In this document: piece after piece, positions 13,015 to 24,500 of the stretch
Layout: each line of letters opens with the position of its first letter
Position numbering within the stretch: position 1 is the first letter of the stretch
Origin: Eumeta japonica
Lineage: Eukaryota > Arthropoda > Insecta > Lepidoptera > Psychidae
Direction: 5' to 3'
DNA length: 64,000 nt
NCBI GenBank assembly: GCA_005406025.1
Contig: BGZK01000701.1
Span: 124,001-188,000 of the forward strand
Program-made: the position numbers and the translations under genes
The notes under the pieces: model-generated
Seen by the model: the letters and a program-made list of their open reading frames with translations, nothing else
Database searches by the model: none
What the model was told of the DNA's origin: nothing

Positions 13015-13195
13015 GCGGAGGTTAACGGTTAGTAGATAGCGAGCGGGCGGCCCTCGGGACGGGGACAGCGCGCCGGCCAAATGAGAAGGTACGCCGCCTA
13101 ATGGACTCTATTACGTAACGGCGACGGCCCCCGGGAGCGGCGGCCGCGCGCGCGCCGCGCAAACACCTAAACGCGCGCCCGCGCGTTTGCAGTAA
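13015..13195. other. GC-rich island
   Basis: One of the most GC-rich segments of the window, with long CG runs (GGCGGCCGCGCGCGCGCCGC near 13140-13160). It grades into a moderately GC-rich flank to 13270. 13470-14240 beyond it is AT-rich with only a short tandem repeat. Confidence 0.65.
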
Positions 13196-13728
13196 TTATT
13201 CAGCCTATCGCAGTCGACAAGTCTACAGGTGTGCGTTTAGACGATTGATCTTCGCGTCGAGCCTGTAGGTGCGGAATAAACGCACGTGTTTCGATTGTAG
13301 AGGTTCATCTCTTGTAACTGTGTGGCAATCCGTGATTGCAATCGTTGTAAAGTCATGATAGTATAATAATGTTAAATGAAATGTGCAATATAAACATGCG
13401 AAACTAGCTAAAGGTCTCGAACAAAAACTGGGTAAGGAGGCCACATGAGAAACGGAACACAAACCCTTCATTTGAATCTGAGCTCTTAATTATTTCGAAT
13501 AAACTGCTCGCTTTGTGATTTTCCAGAAGATATATTCATTTTGAACATTGAATAGTCAGCCGTTATTTTTAAATGCGGTAGTATTGCGTAACATTTACGT
13601 TAATCGATGTCATTTTGGTAATTCGAAAGTTATTTTGTGAATAAACAAAAAGTGTTTATTAATTTAAACGTATCTTTATGATATATTTAAAAAAAATGAG
13701 TTATTTCAAATAACCTATCTTGTTAGGA

Positions 13729-13775
13729 TTATTACTATAGGTGTTATTACTATAGGTTACTATACTATCATACTA
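13729..13775. repeat. Short tandem of TTATTACTATAGGT units
   Basis: Two adjacent units (GATTATTACTATAGG, GTTATTACTATAGG) followed by a decayed third, in AT-rich DNA. Confidence 0.75.
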
Positions 13776-14242
13776 TTTTCAATTTAAATGTGTATTTATT
13801 TGTCTAACATAAAAAAAATATGATTTGGAAATTGTAGGTTACCTACGTAGTACAAGATCCGGCAGCGAGATAACTACTTTCATCTAGCTTGAATGGATAT
13901 CTAATTTTTACATATATTTATGGATGGAGGGATATATTTTCGCCAAGTTTTCGATCAAAATGTGGCCGCTAATTTTTTTGATTGAAATAGTGTAAATTGA
14001 TTTTTAGGGAAAATTTCATTCACGTGTTGAGTTTCAAATAAAATAAATCCACTTCACAGCAATACTCGTATGTATATGTAAAGAACTTGAAAAGTGATAG
14101 TTGCTATTTTGCACTTGGCCGCAACTTCTTCGCATTTATACTTTGTTACATTTATACGTTAATAACGTATATCCTTTATTTAGAGATCAAATTAAATCTA
14201 TTTTTTTTCTATGTATGATGGAATATCTCTGTCTTTGTGAAA

Positions 14243-14772
14243 ATGGCCGCAAATAGAGGTTGCTAGCCTTTGAAGCTCAAGAAAATTCAACAAGTTTTCG
14301 CATCATTGACTAACTCAAATGACATTTTTCATGAAAGTATAGTTGAAGTAGTCCAAGAATTTACTTACCTTTTGTATGGCATTGCAAAGTGTGAAAGTCT
14401 AAATACTGGACTGTTTATAAGTTTAAAGAAATGTATGTTACAAAAAAAAAAAAACTATGAAAAACTCATGAGAAAAATCAAAGGCTTTGACTCGACTCAT
14501 ATTCTACAGTGCTGGGAATTTTAAAAGGAAAAATTGTTGCGGACGATCTTTGCTAAATGACAGTGAGTCGTATTGTATTCAGTTTAGCGCGGATAATAAC
14601 GGCTGGATTTTAGACGGCTTTCTAAAACCAACATGGCTCCTAGGAGACTTAACGCTAATGCAAGTTGAGAGTATGCAATGTAAATTCTATGAACAAATGC
14701 TCTGATAACGAAGATGATTCTGATATTTGTAGCGATGCAAGTGACAGCAGCGATGAAACGGATTTTGAATAA
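14243..14772 (+). pseudogene. Degenerate copy of a dispersed arthropod gene family of unknown function
   Basis: Coding-like sequence runs through three frames. It starts at ATG 14243 (M-A-A-N-R-G-C, then TAG). It then reads in the frame of 14270-14524, containing F-H-E-S-I-V-E-V-V-Q-E-F and L-L-Y-G, next in 14487-14705, containing the D-N-N-G-W-I-L-D-G stretch, and finally in a third frame ending at TAA 14770-14772 with an acidic tail (E-D-D-S-D-I-C-S-D...). Order and spacing match, from memory, a multi-copy insect protein family in which a 'HESI-E--Q-F---LYG' block precedes an 'NGW' block and a C-terminal tail. At least one in-frame stop and two frameshifts mean it cannot be translated as one protein. 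A poly-A run (14443-14453) lies inside. The family assignment is recognition by pattern only, and the function is unknown. Confidence 0.45.
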
Positions 14773-15629
14773 ATGACACGAAATGTACTATAGGTTTTAT
14801 AATTTGATTTTTTTTTCAGTGTTTAATTTGTACACCTAAAAGAGGCTGTCGTGTTATCTGTATAATGTTTGATTAATTTTAATTCATTATATAAAAAAAA
14901 ACTGTAGTAGCTGTCGTTGAACTGTATTTCGTTTATTAGAAACATCTAGTATTTAAGAAGAATAAAACCTAATGCATTTATATCGCTATATATATAACAT
15001 GAAATAGCTGTTATTAAAAATGTTTAAAAACAATGTATTTGTCTACAAACAAATATATACGATATTTTTTTTTTGTAAACAAATATTGTATACCTAATAG
15101 CATTCGCTAGTTTCACAATCAGACAAAGAGACAGACAGCAGTTATCCTGTTGATTTAAGTTAATCAGTTATAAATTGTGAAAACTATTATATTTACTGGC
15201 TTATTATAATTACTGATAACAGCCAACATGCAAATTTTCATTAAATATTCTTAATAAACAGTCAACCATTTTATCACAATATGCCAAGATTTTAGCCGAT
15301 ATTAAGATACTAGGAAGTACCTTGAACATGTCCAATAAAAGAACATACAGTTATTTTTACGGTCCTATTTATAGGTTGACCCAAAGGGTCAAAAACACCG
15401 TTATAGGTAGGCAGTTGAAATTTTCACAGAGCATGTATTTTTATTGCTGCTATAAAAGCAAAGCAATAAAAATTAAAAGTGTGTGTTTGTGTGTGCGTGC
15501 GTGCGTGTATGTCTATAACATAATATTAAAAAGTCACGAGTATTTCGCGGAAGAGTTGGCAATGACCACATATCTTCACATGGCATCTCTGATATCTCTG
15601 TTGATTTAATGACATGGATCAATCGTTCA
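14773..15629. other. AT-rich non-coding DNA
   Basis: Nothing recognised apart from the microsatellite near 15479. A 95-codon frame (15322-15609) spans that microsatellite and is not credible. Confidence 0.5.
15479..15512. repeat. GT/GC-type microsatellite
   Basis: A run of GTGTGTTTGTGTGTGCGTGC followed by GTGCGTGTATGT within an otherwise AT-rich segment. Confidence 0.9.
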
Positions 15630-16150
15630 AAAGACGCTCATCAGTTCCGAATGCTTAAAATTTGCCTGTTATTTATTGTGCCACAGATTTCGTTTTAATA
15701 AGACTTTCTAGAACAACTCTTGTCGGCCCTTCCATCACACATATTCGTTCCAAATGTTTATTTTGTCGATCCATTTTTATTCATCTTTTCCAAATGGCTA
15801 GACCATCACAAAATATTTTTTTCTTCTCTAACTAGTACATCATTTATCAAACCACACCCTTCTATGACATAAGTTTTATATTTATCTTTCAAAAACATTC
15901 TATGCATACTATGCAGGGATCCCACTTCCACTACATTGATTCCCCTTTTAGTTTTCTTCTATCATTCCCAACTTCCACTACCGTATAAGTAGATCTTCAG
16001 TATCAAATCTTCATTATGGCAAGCCAAACGTGGTGTCACACTTTTACTGTTCATAACAGAAGGTAAGATTCCGTTCACTTTGTTTCTATATTTACTCTAT
16101 TTTCAATAGCATTATCATGTTCAGTCTCATTTTGAAAAAGAAAAAACTAT
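15630..16150 (-). pseudogene. LINE reverse-transcriptase C-terminal remnant
   Basis: Read on the minus strand, three frames together give the order of motifs seen C-terminal to the RT domain of many insect non-LTR retrotransposons. First comes an 'A-I-E-N-R-V-N' block (near 16090-16110). Next is 'I-Y-L-Y-G-S-G-S-W-E' (near 15965-16000) and then 'N-V-V-E-V-G-S-L-H-S-M' (near 15900-15950). After that come 'L-K-D-K-Y-K', 'E-G-C-G-L-I-N-D-V-L-V-R-E-E' and 'W-S-S-H-L-E-K-M-N-K', where functional copies have a GH-L-E-R-M-N-like motif. Several stops (for example TGA before W-S-S-H) and frameshifts break it. The catalytic RT palm lies upstream and is absent or unrecognisable, so this is a 5'-truncated dead insertion. 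It differs in sequence from the remnants at 48 kb and 63.6 kb. Confidence 0.7.
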
Positions 16151-16959
16151 CCAAGCAGAAAAACCTATTAAAGTTTTTCATTTCTTATAACATTTACAGC
16201 ATTCAGTCACGCTTCGGCTTCATTCATATCATGACTTTACGCTTGGTGATGTTTTTTTTATACCCCTTTTTGTAACAGAATCGTTAATTTTAGTTGCCAT
16301 TGTTGCCTACAATGCGTATGCCCAATGGCACTAGGATTGTTTGGTCAACATTGTACAAAAGGCATTTGGCATATAGGTCACTCATTCTTAGTCCACATGT
16401 ATATTTTTTTAAATTATTTATGAACAGGTTTAATATCCACGTTGACTCTATACACTCCTGCCTGACATCTTAAAGGATATTAAACCCGTACTTTATGCTC
16501 CGTTTATTGCTACTCAGGCTAATTAATGGCTGAGTCAAAATAATCTCTATATTATTATATATTTCAATTAATTTACATACATTACAAAGGCTCTAATAAG
16601 CATATCTTTCAGTTTTTATAAGTGCAGTTCCTTCCATGTTAATTTAATTTTTAATACCATAGTCATTTATATATTCAGTTGCAGTAACACTACTTAAAAT
16701 AATTCTCACAAAATTTAATTCACCGTTTTTATTATTATCGTTACATGAATCTTTATCCACCCTATTGCTGCGGCATATCCTAATATATTTTTGTTTGTTC
16801 CAGACCGACAGGCTCGGATCTTAAGCCTTTTGCGTTGGTCTAGAACGAATTGAGAAGCTGTTGACGACTGTTGCCGATATTGCTTTAACGATATCTGAAT
16901 CTCACGACATAACGGATATGGCACGGAGCGAGTAGTTTAATTTGACGTACGCTAAAAAG
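16151..16959. other. Unclassified DNA between LINE and SINE relics
   Basis: It may contain further decayed sequence of the LINE (16150-16260) and the body of the SINE (16700-16960). The middle (16270-16600) is not recognised. A good polypyrimidine-AG acceptor-like site (TTTTGTTTGTTCCAG, ending 16803) has no open exon behind it. Confidence 0.4.
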
Positions 16960-17047
16960 TAAAATAGGTCGATCCAAGTGCGTTCAGGATCAAATTCTTT
17001 ATCTTCTAATGCGAAGATAGCGTTCTTAACCACTGATCCATTAGCGC
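16960..17047 (-). mobile_element. tRNA-like SINE head
   Basis: On the minus strand TGGATCAGTGG (17030-17040) matches the pol III A-box at 10 of 11 positions. GAATTTGATCC (16987-16997) is a weaker B-box (7 of 11), about 33 bp downstream. Following sequence toward 16700 may be the SINE body, but I cannot delimit it. The copy looks old. It is not a functional tRNA gene because I cannot fold a full cloverleaf with a plausible anticodon arm. Confidence 0.45.
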
Positions 17048-17179
17048 TTTTGATAAACTGTTCTAGCTACAAGATAAACTTGTTCGCTAAAACCGCTACA
17101 TGGCCTTATTTTTAATTATGTTATCGATTGAAAATTAAATAATACACATCGAATTAAAAGTACTGAAAATACTTCTATG

Positions 17180-17660
17180 TGGGTATAATTTTCACACGCT
17201 TGTCGGTCTCGCCTAGGGAGCTGCGTACACGCGCTCCGCATCGGTCGATTACCGCGACAATTCAACGAACATAACGCACGGAATCCCTACAGGAGCGCTG
17301 TCGATTTCGAAGTGGTGAACCGGTGTCGTTGAACTCGTGCGCGATGACGTCACGGCCGATTTTCACAAATAATAATAACAAAGTAACGCCGACAACACAC
17401 GTCAAGTTCGCGAGCGCGCGAGCGGCGAAGTTCGTCAGCGGGGAGGGCGGACCGTGTGCTCCGCGAGGAATGTTTAAGGAGAGCCGGCAACGATTGCTCA
17501 CGGCGCCTAAGCCCCGCGGAGCATCGTCGAGCGGAGCGCGGAGTTAACTTTAATTACGTCACGTACTAAGGATTTTCCTAACTTTCAACTAAGCTCGGCC
17601 TACATGCAGCCGCCCGCGCCGCGTAAACATCACGCGCGCGTTTTCTTCTTTCGCAGATAT
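17180..17660. other. GC-rich island
   Basis: A 480-bp CpG-rich block with its densest parts at 17400-17540 and 17600-17645. It contains CRE-like TGACGTCA (17345-17352) and two TACGTCACG/TTACGTCAC-type sites at 17555-17562. Frames on both strands here are composition effects. 17661-18098 is ordinary DNA with nothing recognised. Confidence 0.6.
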
Positions 17661-18098
17661 GCGTTAATCTCTTGGAGTCCTCGTTTGCCGGCTAAAGTGG
17701 TATAGTATAATAATAAAACTTGTATACGATGCAGCTTCGGCGTGTAATGAGCAATTGAGTGCCGTTAGTCGGCTCACGTACGGCCCTCGGAAGCTTTTGT
17801 AGACGGAGGCTTTTTGAGGAGAAATTAAACTTGGGGAAGAAAAATGATAAATTATGTTTTAACTAGCTAAAAGAACATCTTGTGATAGCTCGTGGATCGT
17901 ATTTAGAAAAAAAAAACATGTTCTTTACGGCCAGTCAATATAAGATTTCGTAGTATTTTAGTGTTAAAAAGAATTTATTACATTATTTAGTACTAATATG
18001 GAAAATATGTTTATTTTTTGCATGAATGTCTTTCACATTTAGATTTATAAACAAATGTAAAACAAAAACTTGAAATAGCCTACAGATGAAACCATTAC

Positions 18099-19835
18099 AA
18101 AAAACCCGGCCAAGAGCTTGTCGAATCATGCTCAATATAGGGTTTCGTAGCCGTTACTACAGATAAAAAATACAGTGCATAAAGTAGCTATAATCATTTT
18201 AATCGTCAATATAATCACATAAACAAGCAGGTATGTCGACTATTACTTTTAAAGTAACAGTACTGACTTAGCCACGATGGTATGATTTGTATATCCTTTA
18301 CATATACGAACCGTCATTTTTTACATTCCGCTATGAAAATTTAAAATTTTTGTAAATTGGAAAGTTACTATGTTCACCCCAATTTATAAAAATCAAGTTT
18401 TCACCAGATTTTGACATTTTAAATGCTAGGAATCTATTTCGACTATTTACTAGTGACGTCGGTATGTCCGTACGTGCGTGTGTGTGTGTATGCGCGCGCG
18501 CGCGTGTGTGTGTAAATATCTCATAAGTTTTGAACGACTTAATCGATCGAAACGCAATTTGCAATATTCAAAAAAATTACAATCAACTGAGACTTTTTAA
18601 AACGTTGAACTACTTTTGCTCGGTGGATTTTAAGGAATCTCAAAGATAAAGTTTTATGAAAACGGTTTTTTTTTTAAATAGCCTTTAGACTACTATACCG
18701 ATCAATACTAAAATCTACTCAGCCCTTTTCCTCAAACTGTCGTATCGATTGCTGCAAACTGTACAATAATCAGTTGATTTGTTCAAGAGATATCTATCGT
18801 CGAAGAAAAATTTTTTCAAAAAGTGTTTTTATAATATTTTGGAAATTGCTTTACTGATAGATTTCAAAATCTATTGAGTTGCCTTCCTTAAAAAATAATG
18901 TCATTGTTGCTAAATTCATTAAAATCCGTTTATTTGTTCAAGAGATGTTATTCGAGAAAATTTTTTGGAAAAGCGCTTTTTTATATTTCTTAAGCTACTC
19001 TACCGATAAATTTTAAAAGATAATAGTATGTTTTTATAAAAAATAGCGTGTCAATAGTCGTAAATCATATAAAAATCGGTTGCTTCGACACGATTAACGA
19101 AACGCACGAAGATACAGTTAATGAAAAACTCGAAAAAAAAGTTTTTTTTTCCAAAATGTTTGTTTTTTACAGATGTCAGGTATTCGGACATTTATTGCTG
19201 TTTAAAAAATGTATTGAACGTCGAAATACAGGTCAAATTCAAACAACGTGTTTTAAAGATGTTGTAGTTAAAAAATGTGATATTTTTTAATACTTACAAA
19301 TTTTTCAATTGCAAGAGCTCAAAATGTAATAAAACTATATTTTTGAGCTCGGAGAACTTGAAACAGTAATAAACAAAATCTTTTATGTATCTTGAGCTGA
19401 ATAATTGACTGCACCTTCATTTTTAACACTTTGAGCTCGAAAGTAATGAGAAATTTTAGAAATAGCCTGAAGGGTGAACCTATTTCAAAATTTTGAGCAT
19501 GAAAAATCACAGACAATAACTCTAGGAGCTCAAAACATATTGGTAAATATCATAGACAGAATATTTTTGAAAAAAAATTTTAGGCTTCTTTTACATGTAC
19601 TCTATACAAGTAACAGAAGCCGAAAATTGAAATATTTATTTTGAAATATCCCTTCAGTGAAATATTTATTTTTGTTATTTGATTACCGAACTAAGTAGCG
19701 GCTTATACAAGATACACTAAATTTCATCAATATGCATATTGTAGATTTTGAGTAAAATATCTATGATAAATGGACGAACGGACATGACATAACTATAAGG
19801 GTTCTGTTTTTGCCGTTTCGGCTATGGAATTCTAA
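18099..19835 (+). mobile_element. Lepidopteran dispersed repeat (long copy)
   Basis: The start AAAAAACCCGGCCAAGAGCT and the end AAGGGTTCTGTTTTTGCCG followed by GGCTATGGAATTCTAAA match the two ends of a very common lepidopteran repeat ('aaccggccaagtgcgagtcg...gggttccgtttt...cggaaccctaaa'). The interior holds a GT/GC microsatellite (18470-18513) and three to four degenerate modules of roughly 150-165 bp beginning near 18657, 18818, 18966 and 19130. Each module has a T-rich kink, and most carry a 'CTACT-TACCGAT' block and a 'CGGTT-AATC-TTCAAGAGAT' type block. No transposase is seen. The superfamily is not established from this sequence. Confidence 0.7.
18470..18513. repeat. GT/GC compound microsatellite
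   Basis: CGTGCGTGTGTGTGTGTATG, then (GC)n, then (GT)n. It sits inside the dispersed repeat 18099-19835. It generates a His-Thr/Ala-Arg-rich frame on the minus strand (18331-18564) with no coding meaning. Confidence 0.95.
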
Positions 19836-20444
19836 ATTACACTTTTGTTATTTGTACATTTTCTTTAAAAAATATTGATTGATAACACATCCAGACGTTA
19901 ATATTGATAATTGTTCTCAACTTGGTGACTAGACGTTTAGTAATGTTTTTATGAAATACACCACATAAAAAGTGATTTTGATTTATATGAAGATTCTCTT
20001 TGCTCGCCTAACAATAACAGTAAAATATTATTTTATAATATTTGACACAAAAATCGTAAAATCCTTAATTTCTTTAAAATGATTGAGTTAATTAATAGCT
20101 GTAAATACATATAAAAATTAGAAAATTACAATGTGGAAAATAAGTAAATAGGCATAATTATAAAAAAAAATATTACGACTTAACTATCCGTAAACAAAAT
20201 TAAAGTACTTTGAAAAAATCACGAATATTTGGTTCATGACCTTCAATCAAGTTTTTTTTCCTGTGTCCATCAACATCAGAAATTGATTTCGTTAAATGTA
20301 ACATTCATTTAACTGTCATTATATAACGGTGTTAAAAAAGAGCTTTCTAGCCGATTTTAATCTGTAGATTAACAAATTTATTACGTAATTTACGATGTCG
20401 GCAGATTATTATGAGACTTTGGGATGTTACGGGAACAACTGATA

Positions 20445-20700
20445 AACGAGATTATATAACGCTGCAATCTAAACTAACGGTCGTCAGTTTAAATTTAAAA
20501 TATGGTGACAGACGAGACTCGTGAGCACCTAAGTGAGATCAGGACCGGCCGTTTGTGATATACGCGAAAGAAAGATTTTATTTCAAAGCGACGCTGAGCG
20601 TTTGTAGTGTCGCGCGAGGATAGGATTATCGGGGACGCGGAGCGCGCACGTCGGCCGTCGACGGCGTCGCCCTCTCCTTTCTCGTGACGCCGATAAAATG
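20445..20700 (+). promoter_or_regulatory. Possible TATA/Inr core promoter and GC-rich leader
   Basis: TATATAA (20453-20459) lies 33 bp upstream of an arthropod-type initiator TCAGTT (A at 20486). AGACG at 20510-20514 resembles a downstream promoter element but is 3 bp off the ideal place. A GC-rich segment follows (20590-20695), then a short coding-like frame (20782-20928). Each element is short enough to arise by chance, so this is a weak call. Confidence 0.2.
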
Positions 20701-20928
20701 TATACTAGCAAAGATTGAATATGTTCAAACGCACGCATTTTTTTTGTTCGGATTCGAAAAAGATGGGTATTTGACGTTCCGATGCTGGCCTATGCTATGG
20801 TGTTTTGGGAAATATCAAAGTTTGACTGGAAGTCGTTCACCAATTACCTCTACGGGTTCTATACTATTATAAAAGGTCAAAAGGGAACTCCTTTAGATTA
20901 CAGCGTGGCGGACCGCTCGTGTTTGTGA

Positions 20929-23615
20929 GGGCAGTTGGGATTTTATTAGCGGTAGAATGGTTCTGTTAAAGCTTTTGTGTTCATCTGCTCTCTGTCCGTT
21001 TATACATCGCGGCCGTGTTTATAATTGCTATTGACTTCTAAAGTTCAGAACTATTTTCAATGAAAGAATTTTAGTTTCTTTTTTTCATTAACACCATTTG
21101 AAAGGAAACTTATAGGTGAGTATAAGCTAATTTCAGCTCTTTCGTACCGTATGAGCTATAATAAAAAAAAAAAGGTACAAAGATTCAAAAAGGAACCTTT
21201 TCTATAGAAATCGTCTGTGATAGTTTACTCCTAAATGGTAAGTGAAAAATTTCAAGTCTTCACCCGTATTTCAGAAGATAGCAAACGAAAAAATATATCA
21301 CTAACGGTCGAACTGGCACGCCAGCTCCGAAATTTCCCGCTGTCGTCGAGGGCGAGGAGCACTCGGAGAGTTGAACATCTCGCTAATTAGAATGACACCA
21401 AATGCATACAAATTCATACGGCATCATTATTGCATTTCATTTGAAGCGACTTGGCCAGGTGACCAAGAGCGTTGCTGTTAGACTGAAAGATAACCGAGCT
21501 CTTTCCTCCTATCATAGAATCCTGACTATGACCAAATTGACCAATGATTTTTGAATTTAAGAATTAAATGATTTGGTCCGTATCTCTGAAAGTAGGTTAA
21601 GCCCTCGGTTCCGGAGGCTGGCAAGGAACTGGTTACAACCGGTTGTCACCAGATCCCACCAACTCACGTTGTAGTGGTAGTGTAGAGAATTAAGTTAAGC
21701 CCTTCAATCTTCAGTAAAAAGATTCTATAACGAATGTACGTAATTATATACCGGTTTAATTGCCTCAGTGTTGAGATATTCCTTTCTATTTTTTTATTAT
21801 ATCAGATTGAAGGATTTGGACGTTAACGATTCATGTCGGTTCGTTGAGGGTTGGGAGGCTTTGTGAAATTGGCCTGTGTATTATTTTATGACATTATCGT
21901 CTTTATGCGTAGCTAAAATTTTACACCCTCTTTTTATTTACTATTTGTTTATAAAAAAGTTGTAGTTTTTCTTTGGAGGAAAAAATGCTTGACCTAAAAG
22001 TAAAAGACACATAGTTCATCTGGGTATGAAAACAAAAAAGTATTACTTTAACAAAAAATAAGTAAAATTTTCAAGTGCTTCAGCTGCACATTTTTTTCCT
22101 TTTAGCAAATAAATATTTTAACATAAAAAAAAAATCTTTTTTAGCGTGAACGCGGTAGATATATTTTTTAATCAAAATATTAATTTATTTTTAGATCAAC
22201 TATATTATAACGAAAATGATTAGTCTATAATCCAAAAAAGGTTATCGGGATCTGGAAATTAATAATCTTTTTACAATTTTTAGTATATAAATTAATTCCC
22301 TGTGAAATCAGTAGCGTAAAATTCAAACCAAAACAGAGCTACGAAACGGTTTATAACTTTAGTCCTTACTATTTTAAATAATCATTTTCAGTAAAAGTTC
22401 AGTATTTTCAGTTAAAAAGTATTTCTTAGTCTTTTAAAGGTTATTTCACTATTCTGATATTCTTAACTGTAATTGTATCATTAAAACATGAAACGAATAT
22501 TTTTTACATTCTGTTTTATTAGTTCTTATCTGTAATAAAAGAAGCATCTGACTCCACCAGAACAGATAGTTAGGACAGATACATTGCAGATGCACAACAT
22601 GATATTTGGGGAATTTCGAGTTGTCTACTCATTACCGATGGTCTATTACACGTATTAGGTATGATACGATTCTCCTAATTTATTTATAAAGCATATTTAA
22701 GAAATTTTAGCAACGCAGAATCGCTCTACATATTGGCAGATTAATAAAAAGACACTCCAAAGTTAACAATTCAACAACCAAAAAATTCCTGAAACTTGGC
22801 GGTAATTTTCAAGTTTGCAGAAAAAAATTAAATTTATTTTTATATATTTAATAAGCATATATCGAAGAAAAATCAAATGTAACACCGCTTTCGTTTTTTT
22901 TTATTTGTGCATTACAGTTTGTACTCCCGTAAATACAATGAAATATCGACATCTCTATTACCAAAGTTAATTTAATGGTAAAGGCTGCTGTGATTTTAGA
23001 TAATATTAATTGGAATCGGTAAGAGAATTGCTATTGGAATCAAGACTTAAATTAAAAGATAGAATGTAAATTATTTCGCTGAAAGTTCAAGAGATGGCCA
23101 TTATATATATTCTATTATATGCACAGCATTGAGAAGAAAATTATAATCTGTTTAATTATAATATCTAACAACTGTTTATAATTATATTCATAAAAAATCT
23201 TTTTATTAATATAATTATAGTTAACATATCTAAGCGTTAAAATACAATACTGTAATTTTTACATGTAATTCAGTAGTTTGTTATAAAAGGTATGTAATAT
23301 TGCAAGTAATCACTATTTAATATTAACACTCACGTTGTTTATTCAATTAAATTATGGATGTATTTATAGACTCGTTTTCAATTAATTTTCATTTATATAT
23401 TAATGATATTATTCAGCTTAGGACGCCACCTTTAGAGAGGTTCAGAGCTTTCGTAAGTAATTTATGGTAATTTATTAAGAAACTAAACTGAAAGAAATCG
23501 AAATTTTTGATTGGCGACTTGAAAAATAAGCGACTGAAAATATAGTTCATATTAGTGAATTAGTTCATAACTGACATGTACGGTTTTCAGCGTACGATGT
23601 ATTAGTCACATGCGC
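20929..23615. other. AT-rich non-coding DNA
   Basis: No gene seen. 21595-21690 is a GC-richer patch with an imperfect 24-bp palindrome (21629-21652) centred on ACAACCGGTTGT, which contains the AACCGGTT core recognised by Grainyhead-type factors. 21700-23600 is strongly AT-rich with nothing recognised. Confidence 0.5.
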
Positions 23616-23689
23616 TTACTTCTCACACACAAACGGCAGTGTATTCGAACTTCTTTCTAGTTCTATTTTGACAAGAAAAGGCGCCCGAG

Positions 23690-23960
23690 TACGTAAGCGC
23701 ACACTCGTTAAGGAATAATTTGCGAGACAAGCGCAACTTCGGGGCGGGCGGCGGCGGCGCGGCGGGCGGGGGTGTCGGCCTCGAGGAGGCGTGCGGTCGC
23801 TGCCGCCGCCGTCGGCTTTGTTATTTGACGTCACGTCGTTAACGGCTTGTTCACAGATGACAGTCGAAACCTTTTTATTCGGTAACCTCGTTAAGGGCAC
23901 GTAAACATTCGAGTCGCGCGCTTCGCTCCTTAACTTTACGGTCGGGCCCCGCCGAATGTG
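23690..23960. other. GC-rich island
   Basis: The core at 23740-23815 is nearly all G and C (GGGGCGGGCGGCGGCGGCGC). It is followed by TGACGTCACGTCG (23828-23840) and a second GC patch at 23935-23975. The minus-strand 94-codon Pro/Arg-rich frame across it is a composition effect. Confidence 0.6.
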
Positions 23961-24196
23961 ATTCCGGCTCGGGTGGCCGTGTCTCGACTGAATAAACAGT
24001 TCGATAAATATTTGATATAATAGCTTAAGGAGTGTCCCGTGAAATGTTTACTTTTCCATCAAACCGGGGAGGGTTGAGTATTAGGCTTCGAAACCTTGAC
24101 AGACATCCTCAACGTATCCCCACCGATCGACATCGAAAGCATACATACTATACGCTTTCGACGATAATCATATCGAAAACTTTAGTAATTTCTCGT

Positions 24197-24500
24197 TTAG
24201 TTAAACGTTTGTTTTGATATTTTTCTATTAAGCAGATTTAAAAAGTATCTCCTCGCATACAGAACCAGCGAGTTGAAGTGATAACGGCCAGGGGAGACAG
24301 GGTTTCGAATTATGACCACGGACTCGACGCTCAGCCTAAGAAGGTCTCCAGCTTTATGGACTGACACCATCGTCAGGGTCGGGGGCTCGCCGTTGCTCGC
24401 AGATACTGTTGGCTCAAGATCGTACGAGTACGTAGTGGAAATATAGGGAGAAGCCTTAGGTACGTCCAGTAATGGATGTCCAATAGATTGCCACAAGGAA
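24197..24500 (-). other. Unclassified block of balanced composition, possible old SINE
   Basis: GC content here is well above the surrounding DNA. On the minus strand an AATTCGAAACC string (about 24304-24314) loosely resembles a B-box. A 99-codon frame runs along the same strand without recognisable motifs. A near-palindrome (CGAAAGC...GCTTTCG) sits at 24134-24160. It may be a SINE-like repeat, but I cannot place it. Confidence 0.3.

Noticed and set aside
16322..16345. Partial resemblance to the miR-263 seed (AATGGCACT)
   Set aside because: The match ends after the seed and I could not find a pairing arm.
16789..16850. Strong acceptor-like site (TTTTGTTTGTTCCAG)
   Set aside because: All three frames behind it hit stops within about 16 codons, and the area overlaps a likely SINE body.
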